The notes below the pieces were generated by a model. It was not told the origin of the DNA. It was given only the letters and a program-made list of their open reading frames with translations, and did no database searches. Shown one piece after another: positions 55,794-64,000 of a DNA stretch of 64,000 nucleotides. The stretch is from Climacium dendroides. Taxonomy: Eukaryota > Streptophyta > Bryopsida > Hypnales > Climaciaceae. Where the stretch lies: contig OX467082.1 in NCBI GenBank assembly GCA_950106755.1, forward strand, positions 50,238,588 through 50,302,587, read 5' to 3'. The translations under genes were made by a program, and so were the position numbers. Every line of letters starts with the position of its first letter. The first letter of the stretch is position 1.

Positions 55794-56812
55794 TCCAGAT
55801 TAGCAGAGCTTCACGGTGCAGCAAAGATCTCACGATAATGTGCACAGAATGATGCGCAAATGAGTTATAGAGTTCCAGGGGCAGCTACGAGTACAGAGAC
55901 CCTAGCTGCTTCGACGTTTCTATTTCAGGAAACCGTATTACGTTTTGACATTTTGTTGTCACACACACTACATGTACGCACACTTTGATCAATCACTTAG
56001 ATGATTTGTGATTTAAATCGCCACAGATTGCTTGCCGAAGTTGGATTTTTCAGTTGAGTACTCAGGTCTGTTACAGCGCCGATGTCCCACTCAGAAAATC
56101 TGTACAGTGCCAAATTGCTAATGGTCACCAGTGGAAATCTGTAATTCTGTATGTACTTCACTTTTGGGTCCTATTTGCGAATGATCATTTCGTGAACCTG
56201 AAAATGTGCAAAGACCAAATTGGCCACAATAGGCTGTCCTCCCTGACAATCAATCATACCAAAACACAGATATACTTCAGAGTCCAATGATTCAGTAGAA
56301 ATAACCTTTCAGAATTCTTGGAGTGTTACTCAGAACATCCATATCCTCAAATTTAGGCACAGTTCAAAATGCGAGCAACATTGTCATCCGCGTAGGACGG
56401 GCAGTGGAACACTCCGCCATGAATTTCATTGATGTGTTCCGAAAGAAAATAAAAATGCCAGAACATTCAGCCACATGTTCAGTACAAGTAGTCCACGAAA
56501 CAGTACATCAGCTATGCAAAAATTGATGTTCCAATCGAAAATCATTCGGAAGTGGAGAATAAAATGTAACTCAAAACCACTAAAGCTAAAAACACCCATT
56601 TACAAAGAACCTTCATTCCAGTCAGTTCAGACCGGAATGATCTAACATGTACCTGATTCGAAGTATACAAAATTGTTCGCAAGTACAATTCATGTATATG
56701 CTCACAGAGAGCATGAATGCAGTAAATTTACACTCTTCCTTTGATACAAGAAAAACCAGGAAGTCAAAAATGGAAACAATTACAATCTCCACAGCAAGCA
56801 TATATTTACTCA
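55794..56812. other. Spacer containing the 3' region of the CH-LysM gene
   Basis: No coding frame recognised. The minus-strand gene ending at 56813 should have its 3' untranslated region in the right-hand part. Confidence 0.35.
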
Positions 56813-58207
56813 CTAAAGCTTGAGCCGGTCCCCTGGATGAATGAGGTCAGGGTTACCAATGCTTGGATTCTCAACCACAATTTCACGCCAGTTCTTCTTC
56901 CCAGACCTCTTCGCAATCTTCGTCAAGTTATCCCCATCCTTCACGTTGTAGACTCCGCCACTGAGGAACTTGTGATCCTCATTGTCACTGTCACTATCAC
57001 TGCTACTGTCACTGCTGCTGCTACTGCTATCATCATTACGAACTCTGAATTTCTTCAGTTTCTTCTTCCCACGTTCAATGAATCCTTTCACGCCACCCCT
57101 TAGCTCGCCATCACCTCGTTTTTTCCACAAAACCAAACCTAGAATACCACCAGCGATGGCTAAAGCTCCTAACACCAACCAGGGGCCATCTCCATCCTTG
57201 CCCTCCTTCTTGGTGTAAGGCGCTGTCCCCTCCAGATGCGCCCTAAACAAACCCTTTTGGTTCTCTTCGGAGGCCTTTGCCTTCTCGTCAACTTGTGATT
57301 TCACGTCACTCGGTGCTTTCAACATGATCCTCGACATGGTCGGCTTCGGAGCCGTGGGAGCTTCGGATTTGGCCTCGGAAGCAGCAGTAGATTTCGAACC
57401 ATTTTTATCTTCGTGGTCATGATCAGCAGCCGACGGTGAAGTGTCTGCCCTCTTGGAATCGGAAACGACGGGCTTCTTGTGTTCAGCTGCCACATCATGG
57501 TGCACCTTGTTGAAAGATTCGGCCAAGTTTGCACTCTCTCGCGCGGATTCCACAAGCTCTGGTTCGGGCGTCTTTGTTTCGGTGTCGTCCTTACGCAAAT
57601 CACTGCTCACCGGGCCGTTTTCACTGCTCTTGGAAGAAGACCGGGTAGCCGACTGCTGCAGCGTCTCTTTCGTTTTCTGAACCGCCTCTCGCGACATCTT
57701 GCTAGCAGGGGTGACCAACGTATCCTTTACGTTATCGAAATCGGGCACCAAGAGGTGTAGCGTCCGCGCCTTCTTCGACAAGCGACGCAAGCAGACGCAC
57801 ACACGCCGGATATCCTTCTGGTCCACGGCCCAGGGCTTGAATACGTCCGAGGGGTTGAATACGTCCACGTCCCGGAGTCCCACCCCCTTGCACACTTTCA
57901 AGAAAGCTTCCACAGACGCATAGGGCTGGTACTTGAGACTGCTCTTCCTCTCGAACGACGGAGAGGCAGTGCTCGCCTTCGGGGATTCAACGTGTCCCGG
58001 GAACTTGGGATCGTCTTTAATGTGCTGGGAGACTCGGTAGAGCAGCGCGCCGTCGGCCAGCAAATCCTCCAGAGAGGTATGCTTGTCCAAATCCTCCCCG
58101 AGCACGGCTTCCAGCCATTCCCTCGCGGAAGCCCTAAGAAACTCGATGTCCAACTCGTGAAACGCCGACTTCGTGGAATGCGTGTCGGGGGTGGTGGGCT
58201 CCTCCAT
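56813..58207 (-). CDS. Calponin-homology-like / transmembrane / LysM protein, intronless
   Basis: One uninterrupted frame of 464 residues. Residues about 18-150 read like a calponin-homology fold (AREWLEAVLGEDL, SLEDLLADGALLYRVSQHI, ASVEAFLKVCKGVGLRDVDV, FNPSDVF, DIRRVCVCLRRLSKKAR). The middle, about 165-335, is low-complexity and rich in Ser, Lys, Asp and Glu. One hydrophobic span lies at 341-361 (GPWLVLGALAIAGGILGLVLW), followed by KKRGD and a basic stretch, then an acidic Ser/Asp tract. The C terminus (420-464) is a LysM motif: YNVKDGDNLTKIAKRSGK to NPDLIHPGDRLKL. LysM usually binds N-acetylglucosamine glycans, while CH domains bind actin or microtubules. Which side of which membrane the LysM faces is not shown: there is no N-terminal signal peptide, so it may be intracellular. 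No kinase domain is present, so it is not a LysM receptor kinase. Confidence 0.88.
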   Translation of the reverse strand: MEEPTTPDTHSTKSAFHELDIEFLRASAREWLEAVLGEDLDKHTSLEDLLADGALLYRVSQHIKDDPKFPGHVESPKASTASPSFERKSSLKYQPYASVEAFLKVCKGVGLRDVDVFNPSDVFKPWAVDQKDIRRVCVCLRRLSKKARTLHLLVPDFDNVKDTLVTPASKMSREAVQKTKETLQQSATRSSSKSSENGPVSSDLRKDDTETKTPEPELVESARESANLAESFNKVHHDVAAEHKKPVVSDSKRADTSPSAADHDHEDKNGSKSTAASEAKSEAPTAPKPTMSRIMLKAPSDVKSQVDEKAKASEENQKGLFRAHLEGTAPYTKKEGKDGDGPWLVLGALAIAGGILGLVLWKKRGDGELRGGVKGFIERGKKKLKKFRVRNDDSSSSSSDSSSDSDSDNEDHKFLSGGVYNVKDGDNLTKIAKRSGKKNWREIVVENPSIGNPDLIHPGDRLKL

Positions 58208-58560
58208 CGCTTCCGTCTCGATTCTCTATCACCTATCTCCACCTCGAAAACCTTCACTCCAATCCTCCCCCCAAATCTACAATCACCTGCATTCCGTAAA
58301 ACCCCAAAGAAAAAACTCGTCAATGATTCTCCCTAACTACAAACCCCAAGAAAAACGCCTTCCAATTATCCTCACCCAACTACAAACCCCAAGAAAAACT
58401 CGTCAACTATTCTCCCCAACTCCAAAACCCAAGAAAAACTCCTCCCAATTCTTCTCCCAAACTGCAACACCTAAGAGAAAGAAACGCAAGAAAAGGCGAA
58501 ATTGCAATAATCGTTACGCAAAGAACCCCTAAAAGCTTTGTCAATAAGTTCCTGCGAATG
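58208..58560 (-). promoter_or_regulatory. 5' leader/promoter of the CH-LysM gene with about 43-bp tandem repeats
   Basis: Between about 58290 and 58480 a unit of the type CAACTACAAACCCCAAGAAA-AACTC..CAATTATTCTCCC recurs four to five times with drift. On the gene's strand these are TTTTTCTTGGGGTTTGTAG-type pyrimidine-rich repeats, close enough to the start codon (58207) to be in the leader. Confidence 0.55.
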
Positions 58561-58880
58561 AGAAAGGCTCCAGAGTGTACCGATGAGGGGAGCTGGTATT
58601 AATACGACGATGGCTGGGTGTCTGCTGCTGCAGCAGGCGAAGGGACGTGACCAGCTGAAGGGTGGGCCGGAAACGCAGGGATCAGGGAATTAGCGATAAG
58701 GGAGGGGCGAGGTGATTGGGCGCGACTATAATCGACCAACTGTAGCCGCAAGCAATCTTCACGGATGATCCTGGCCTCCTCACTGGCATTCACTCAGTCC
58801 TGGCTACATGCACAACGGCGAGTCCACGTGCTCTCTTCCGAGGTCTCGGAAACCAGCAATCCGTCCGCACAAAGTTCCGT

Positions 58881-59066
58881 TCATGGAGGGTCGTCTCTTC
58901 TGTTGCTGAAAGAGGGTGAGATCCTGCTTACGGAGTGGGAATTATTTTTGGTGACGCTGATAGCGGAGGTTAAGTTAGTGAAGGTCCCAAGACTTGCTGC
59001 ATATTCGCTTCGTCTTTGTAGGCCACTGTTGCTGGTGTAGCTTCCCGCCAGAGCTGCGGTGGCCAT
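58881..59066 (-). other. Orphan frame resembling a plastid transit peptide start
   Basis: A minus-strand ATG in good plant context (AGCGATGGCC) opens 61 codons beginning MATAALAGSYTSNSGLQRRS and rich in Ser, Thr, Ala and Arg, few acidic residues. That is the style of a chloroplast transit peptide. A possible donor (TCC then GTAAGC) lies near 58930, but no mature domain was recognised between here and the next gene. It may be a decayed gene or a chance frame. The frame at 58793-58599 on the same strand is likewise unassigned. Confidence 0.25.
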
Positions 59067-59796
59067 CGCTTTTCTGGAGAATTCTCGGAGTGGTTGTCAC
59101 TCAGTCAAAACCTATGTTAGAGTTTGAAGATGCTGCAGATGAAATAGGATCTGCGTCAGAGTGCGAGAGCTACGATCTGTAAGGAGCGATTCTGCGATGT
59201 CAGTACTCAACTTTATGTGAAAAATTAGTACCTGTGATAAGGAATTTGTGAACGTGAGTCAAAATTACTTAGGCTCTGTAAAGGAAGAAGGAACGAATCT
59301 TGCCACGAAATAAAAACACTTTAGTATTATGGTTGGAGATTTGTACTCCGAGAATGGACTCGACTTCGAGTTTGTGTGAAGGGGCTTATCTTTTGCCAGG
59401 TAAGGTTTTGGAGCTCGAAAATTGCACGAGACTGAATTTGGAAACAAACGACAAAAATCTCGTAGTGGAAATTGTAAATAGGGACATATTCTAAGTAGTC
59501 ATGTAAGAGTGTGTGCGACTTGTCTTCCGTATTAGAATGCAAACAAGACCGTGAAACGCTACGTCAAGGTAAATGTTTGTACCAAGAATTGCCTACAACT
59601 CAAAAAGATACAATGAAGAGTGTCCATTGCAAAGGTAAGTAGAATTATCTCAAGTAGACGCTTCATTCACGCTCATCTTCAGTCCAGATTTATTCTTTTT
59701 CTTGCACTCTGATCAGACACCCCTGAATGAAGTGCGAGAATTCACTGCCTCATCTTCTTCGTTATGATTCTGGCAGATTGAGAGCCAAGAATAACA
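59067..59796. other. Spacer upstream of the snoRNA cluster
   Basis: Moderate GC, several short frames on both strands, none recognised. Confidence 0.35.
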
Positions 59797-59859
59797 TTAG
59801 GGTTAGGGTTAGGGTTAGGTTATCGAACCTACCATTGTCAGCCACATCTTCTATATAAG
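59797..59859 (+). promoter_or_regulatory. snoRNA-cluster promoter: telomere-repeat box plus TATA box
   Basis: TTAGGG is repeated three times and followed by TTAGG (59797-59819). About 33 bp downstream lies TATATAAG (59852-59859). Telo-boxes (AACCCTAA in either orientation) with a nearby TATA box are known marks of plant promoters for snoRNA and ribosomal-protein genes. Transcription would start near 59885-59890 on the plus strand, just ahead of the snoRNA series. Confidence 0.7.
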
Positions 59860-59886
59860 CCCTACCTGTCACCGATAGTCTCATCT

Positions 59887-59996
59887 ACTCTTCCGGTCGG
59901 CTTCGTGTGCCGGGTGCTCCGTCGGTTACCCAGTAGGGTATTAGGTTTGAATTCTTCTTCGTCTTTCGGAGTTTGTTGGAATGGTGTTTTACAGGC
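59887..59996 (+). ncRNA. Possible H/ACA snoRNA
   Basis: Two potential hairpins: one closed by CTACT/AGTAG around GGTCGG...CCG-type pairs near 59887-59937, the other around GAATTC...GGAAT near 59949-59981. They are separated by an A/T-rich hinge (ATTAGG) and followed by TTTACAGGC, with ACA three to four bases from the presumed end. Supported mainly by position inside the cluster. Confidence 0.35.
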
Positions 59997-60019
59997 TTCA
60001 CAGTTTGAGTCTTTCGGCG

Positions 60020-60145
60020 AAGTCTGTAATGATACCTGTTTAGGCTTGTTTCTCAAACATTCGCAGTGGCCGCCTAAAACTTTCGCCCTGCTGGGCTTGG
60101 GAGTTGATGCAGCTTCTAAACCTTCCTTGGATATCTGAGACGCAT
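60020..60145 (+). ncRNA. U14: U14 snoRNA, copy 1 (box C/D)
   Basis: U14 is an essential box C/D snoRNA needed for 18S rRNA processing. It is recognised here by two conserved antisense elements. ACATTCGCAGT (60057-60067) is complementary to the universal 18S word ACTGCGAATG. CCTTCCTTGGATATCTGAG (60121-60139) combines domain B, which pairs with 18S ATCCAAGGAAGG, with box D (CTGA at 60135-60138). Box C is a weak AATGATA (about 60028-60034). The flanks pair only briefly (GTCT with AGAC). From about 60040 to 60140 it is nearly identical to copy 2 at 60709-60804. The imperfect box C leaves function less certain than for copy 2. Confidence 0.88.
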
Positions 60146-60174
60146 ATGTGTTTTTTCATACGGTGTGACATGAC

Positions 60175-60274
60175 TGGAGATGACGATACTTTCCCCGGAT
60201 GATCGACGCTGATTCCAACAGTGCTATTAAGCTCTAACGAGCCAAGCCAGAAACACTGATCCATCATGTCTCCA
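60175..60274 (+). ncRNA. Candidate box C/D snoRNA a
   Basis: TGGAGA at 60175-60180 can pair with TCTCCA at 60269-60274. Inside are an ATGACGA box-C-like word at the left, an internal GGATGAT and CTGA (possible C' and D'), and CTGA at 60256-60259 as box D. The target is not identified. Confidence 0.45.
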
Positions 60275-60304
60275 AAGCGATACTGTCTTTTTGTCTGTAT
60301 GTCG

Positions 60305-60392
60305 TGCGATGATGATTTGAAAGTTTGCTGAGAGTTTCTGATTCGGCTCTACGCTGTCTTGAAGAAACCACTTTTTGATTCTCTGAGCTCGT
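60305..60392 (+). ncRNA. Candidate box C/D snoRNA b
   Basis: GATGATGA near 60308-60315 as box C, CTGA near 60328 as a possible D', and CTGA near 60382-60385 as box D. No strong terminal stem was found. The guide element next to box D would be CCACTTTTTGATTCT; its rRNA target is not identified. Confidence 0.5.
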
Positions 60393-60420
60393 GTCGGCTT
60401 TTTTTATGTATTTGTCAGTC

Positions 60421-60511
60421 AAGGCGATGATTAGAAAATACCCGCGCTTCTGAGGGGAAACTCACTGAAGTACAAAGGGATATCATGGTTGAATTTCTTC
60501 AGATGAGCCTT
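60421..60511 (+). ncRNA. Candidate box C/D snoRNA c
   Basis: AAGGC at 60421-60425 pairs with GCCTT at 60507-60511 directly outside the boxes. Box C is GCGATGA, with internal CTGA words near 60450 and 60464. The terminal box D would be non-canonical (ATGA at 60503-60506), which lowers confidence. Confidence 0.4.
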
Positions 60512-60539
60512 CCGTGTTTGATATTTGTCTGTCGGAGAC

Positions 60540-60647
60540 GTTCGCGGGGATGACAAGAAAATTTTGTCAAGCTCAACAGACTTGATACGGGGACCAGAAC
60601 ATAGTTCTGTATCTCATATGATAGTTAACCCGCTGATCTGAGCGAAC
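60540..60647 (+). ncRNA. Candidate box C/D snoRNA d
   Basis: GTTCGC at 60540-60545 is the exact complement of GCGAAC at 60642-60647, and box D CTGA (60638-60641) abuts the right arm. The box-C-like word is GGATGACA near 60548-60555, a variant form. Length of about 108 nt matches its neighbours. Confidence 0.55.
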
Positions 60648-60679
60648 GCGGCTTCTGAATCTGAGGTCATTTTGTCACG

Positions 60680-60812
60680 CCAGGAGTCGGTGATGATAGA
60701 AATCTAGGCTTGTTTCTCAAACATTCGCAGTGGCCGCCTAAAGCTTTCGCCCTGCCGGGCTTGAGAGCTCATGCAGCTTCCAAACCTTCCTTGGATATCT
60801 GAGACCTCCTGG
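60680..60812 (+). ncRNA. U14: U14 snoRNA, copy 2 (box C/D)
   Basis: All U14 marks are present. Box C is GTGATGA (60690-60696) and domain A is ACATTCGCAGT (60721-60731), complementary to 18S. Domain B is CCTTCCTTGGATAT (60785-60798), followed by box D CTGA (60799-60802). A seven-base terminal stem, CCAGGAG (60680-60686) with CTCCTGG (60806-60812), brings the boxes together, as expected for a processed box C/D RNA. It shares about 100 near-identical bases with copy 1, starting AGGCTTGTTTCTCAAAC. It looks functional. Confidence 0.95.
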
Positions 60813-60862
60813 TGAGCGTATCTTTGTCAATTTAGGGTTTTGTAAACGATTTTGGTCTCAGG

Positions 60863-60977
60863 GACATGACACTGCAGTGATGATTCGATAACCCCAGCTC
60901 GCTTTTAGTCTTCGCGAGAAGGCGTTGAAGAGAAACCATCGTTTCCAACACAACTTAATCCTGAGCTGTGTCATGTC
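60863..60977 (+). ncRNA. Box C/D snoRNA e, with a 10-bp perfect terminal stem
   Basis: GACATGACAC (60863-60872) and GTGTCATGTC (60968-60977) are exact complements. Box C GTGATGA lies at 60877-60883 and box D CTGA at 60961-60964, each a few bases inside the stem. This is the strongest box C/D layout in the cluster besides U14. The interior has a small hairpin-forming TCTTCGCGAGAAGG. I do not recognise the family or target. Confidence 0.8.
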
Positions 60978-61149
60978 TTGTACGGTATGGTGATTTTTGG
61001 TACTAATACATGTTTCTGATCCTCGAATTATTCTTTCTTTCGGCAGCACCCAGAGGATATTTGTCAGTTTGGTTGAGAGCTCGCTTGGTGAAGCTTCCAA
61101 ACCTCCTACTCATTCTGAGTGCTTTTAGTGATGCTGTTTGTATTAGTTC

Positions 61150-61290
61150 ATGTGAGGCGCACGTTACCCTTTCGAATGGGTGATGTGCGCCTGATTTCTG
61201 TGATGCGAAACACCTTACAAACCTGATGCCCCACTCAGTTACTGCTTAGGTTGTGGTGTTTCCGCTTCAGTGCGAAGTGGGAACATATGG
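61150..61290 (+). ncRNA. Possible H/ACA-type or structured RNA at the end of the cluster
   Basis: Hairpin 1: AGGCGCAC (61155-61162) pairs exactly with GTGCGCCT (61185-61192), with an inner ACCC/GGGT. Hairpin 2: AAACACC (61208-61214) pairs with GGTGTTT (61255-61261), enclosing a large internal loop with ACAAACCT/AGGTTGT pairs. An ACA follows at 61283-61285, rather far from the hairpin. Two-hairpin layout suggests H/ACA, but the H box is not clear. Confidence 0.4.
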
Positions 61291-61499
61291 CTTTCAAGGG
61301 CTGTAGTTGGACTTTCAACTTGGTGTAATAAGCTTGGAAGTTCGTATCACTCAACCCAGGGTAGGTTTAGGTCATTTCGGACTAGACTAAATGCTTGTCA
61401 ATACAACGGAAATTAATAATCATGATAGTATGTAGATAAATGTACTAAACTTTTGAGTTATAAGACTAAATACACATCATATGAGCGATAATCCTAAAA

Positions 61500-61760
61500 G
61501 TGCCAACCTCTAAAATCACCACCTTTTTCAAATGTACACTATTTGAATATGTTTTTTAGCCTTTGGCAATGTGCAAATAGTGTACATTTTAGGACATTTC
61601 AAGAGGTGGGCAATTCCAGATGTCTTTTAAGAGAAACTTGGGTTAATGTCAATTCCATTTGGGTTAGATGCCAATTCCACTTGTCTTTTAAGGGAAATTC
61701 AAAATTCAAATTCAAACTTGAAATACAGCTGAGGTGGGTGATTTATGGACCTTAGATGGA
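61500..61760 (+). repeat. Dispersed repeat C/D, copy 5
   Basis: GGGTTAGATGCCAATTCCAC with TTGTCTTTTAAGGGAAATTC, and upstream inverted words AATGTACACTATTTG / CAAATAGTGTACATTTT around 61532-61591. It includes a short internal duplication of GGGTTA(A/G)ATG(T/C)CAATTCCA. Confidence 0.65.
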
Positions 61761-64000
61761 TCCCAAGAGCCTTTCAAAGGTTAAGAAAGCTTAATTTCAC
61801 TATTTTGTGTAGTGTCTAATTCTATTGAAGAATATTGTTTATTAGAACTATACAAGTTTTTAAAAATGGAGATTATTGTATGCAAGAATTTAGTCATTTT
61901 CAGTAAAAGATAGCATCTATTCAAAATGTTATTTTTTCATGTGTAATGTTTGTATATCTTGGTGCAATGTGCATATAGACACTTTGTTCTTTTCTATTTG
62001 TCAACAATACCACCATTATGTTCGTAATTCAAAACCTTGTACTTGAATTTTTTTTTTCCCTTTGTTGTTATATTGAGAGATTGTATTCTATACCTTTTCA
62101 TATATTATAGATAAGATCATTTTTTATCCTCACATATATCACAATTTTCTTCCAAAAATGGACACGTGTGTAAAAAATGATCATGTTCTACCATCACATA
62201 TTCTTCTATTTTAATCTTTGAAGGATCTAGCCCTTTTTTTTTCAAAAATTATTCAAAATTGTCATTTCTAATGCAAAGAGTAACAAAACTGAAAAATGAT
62301 TTTTTTATTGCACATCTAATTGTAGGATCTTATACAATCGTAGTATGAGAATGTGTGGAGAAGATTCAAAAAATTTCATTGCTCAAATTGCAAGATATTT
62401 GTGTTTAAAGTGAAGAAAACAAGTTTTTTTTGGCACATTGTGGAATTGGATTATTTGTCTTTGAACCTTTTTCACTTAAATTTTTTTGCACTACAAAGTT
62501 TTGAGGTTTAAATCTTTATAGTGGAAATTGAATTAAGGATCTAGGAAAGAAAAAAAATCCAAAAAAACTTAATTTGTACATTTTGATGAATGCAAAATAT
62601 GGATTGTTTAATGTGATGCATCTTTTTAAGTGGATAGAGCTTCATGAAATCAAGAGTTTCAATGACGATGAGACATAGCAAAAATACTCTAGAAATACTA
62701 TAAATCGAACAAAACTATAAAACCTTAGGAGGTAAATCCAAGATATGGACATTATGCTATACTTGTTCTTACATAATTTAGCAAAAGTTAAGAATACAAA
62801 AATGTAAGAAATGTTCTAAAAGTTGAATTTGTACAAAGCCATCAAAAGAGGATAAACACATACTTTGAGAACAAGAAAAAAAAAGGAAATTTAGAAAAAA
62901 ATTGAGATGAGGAATAATTACATTTGTGCATGAATTTGAATACTAATAGGAAGCAAGGGAACAACAAAGAAGAAAAGGAAGCAAAAAAATGGCGATAGTA
63001 GGTGTAGCAAACCAAAAGAAGAGTTTTTAGTGAACTCATGTAGAAAAGATGGTACTATAGGGGTTTAAGATGAGGAGTTACAATCATTTTCATCTATTAG
63101 GAGAAATTATGACAAGAAATCGATATGAAGATGTTAGAAGCAAGAGAATTGAGAGTAGTAAATGTGAAAAATTGCCTTAAGTCATTTAAGACAATGTTCT
63201 ATCAAAATTTTGTCATTTTGGACCCCCTTCCTTTGTAGTGGATGTATTTACTTCAAGTCAAATGATTAAATGAATATATTAAATAAATTATTCAATTAGA
63301 GATATATAATGAAATTAACATAATTATATACATGCATGTATGTATTTATGTATACACATGTATAAGGTTTTCAATATAAATACTTGAAGCAATTAGCATA
63401 ATAAATACAATTCTTTCAAGGTTGTAAATATAGATAAAGTTTTGAATATTTAAATTACATCATTGAAGATATTAAGTGTCAAGAGTTACATTTTAATGTG
63501 ATGACATCAAATATAATATCCAAATTTTTTTAGGCAATTGAAAACGTACATCCAAGCAATTTAAACTAATTAGAATGAACATTATCATTGGTATTGGTTT
63601 ATGATTGCTAAATTATGAAGTAATGAATGGATTTTATGATTTTTATGGGGGTTTTAAAATCTACAAAGGATTGTTTGTAAAATAATTTGCATTTCTAAGA
63701 TGAATTATATGAATATTCAATAATCGGTCTTATAATTTATCTTTAAACTTATTCATATTTTAAATTAAATATTTCATAAATCAAATACATTCTTATGTTG
63801 TGAGATTATATTTTAAAAAAAGTTTCAAAGTATGGGAGGTAGACCATATGTATATTATTCATAGATTCAAAAAAAGCTTCTATTAAATGCTTTAAATACC
63901 TTAAAAGTATAAAATATTGTAAAATATTCTATTACACTATTATAGAAAAAATTAAATCAAATAATTTTTTTAATATTTTCATTGACAGAATTTCATTGAT
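61761..64000. other. AT-rich spacer to the window end; no gene seen
   Basis: Rich in TATAT and homopolymer runs, including a TATGTATT/TACATG alternating stretch near 63320-63360. No frame above 65 codons and none recognised. Confidence 0.4.

Noticed and set aside
57319..57923. Alternative frames over the CH-LysM gene
   Set aside because: Shadows of a single 464-codon frame with recognisable domains.
59862..60267. Minus-strand and plus-strand frames of 64-77 codons
   Set aside because: They cover the U14 copy and the promoter region; the repeated peptide wording is only the U14 duplication in translation.
60858..61100. 80-codon minus-strand frame
   Set aside because: It lies antisense across snoRNA e and its neighbour; the snoRNA boxes and stem explain the sequence better.

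Overview
The window reads as nuclear DNA of a land plant. Four genes are of clear plant type: SEC23, a NAC transcription factor, a GDSL esterase/lipase and a CH-LysM membrane protein. They have GT-AG introns and GC-richer exons, and lie in very AT-rich, transposon-filled spacer. The species cannot be fixed from the sequence. The Tc1-like and PIF/Harbinger relics and the gene structures would fit a non-flowering land plant, but that is inference.

Layout. Positions 54-245 (minus) hold the first exon of an acidic, serine-rich protein that runs off the left edge. Positions 5184-9845 (minus) hold a complete six-exon SEC23 gene, the COPII coat GTPase-activating subunit. From about 10.3 to 39 kb there is no convincing host gene. 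That stretch is a graveyard of DNA transposons: a Tc1-like relic at 16.3-17.2 kb, a PIF/Harbinger relic at 31.0-32.6 kb that is split by a later insertion, and many non-autonomous terminal-inverted-repeat or foldback elements and dispersed repeats.

A compact gene island follows at 40.3-46.3 kb: a two-exon NAC gene (plus, 40359-42091) and a five-exon GDSL gene (minus, 43158-46325). Repeats and spacer fill 46.4-55.2 kb, and a second, different Tc1-like relic lies at 55.3-55.8 kb. An intronless gene at 56813-58207 (minus) encodes a protein with a calponin-homology-like N terminus, one membrane span and a C-terminal LysM motif.

The most notable region is 59.8-61.3 kb. I read it as an independently transcribed, polycistronic snoRNA cluster. 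It has a telomere-repeat-like promoter box, a TATA box, two copies of U14 snoRNA and several further box C/D candidates, some closed by strong terminal stems. U14 is recognised by its two 18S-rRNA antisense elements. The remaining 2.5 kb is AT-rich with no gene seen.

The protein-coding genes are unrelated to one another in function (secretory coat, transcription, cell-wall or lipid esterase, membrane LysM protein). Apart from the snoRNA cluster, nothing suggests co-regulation.
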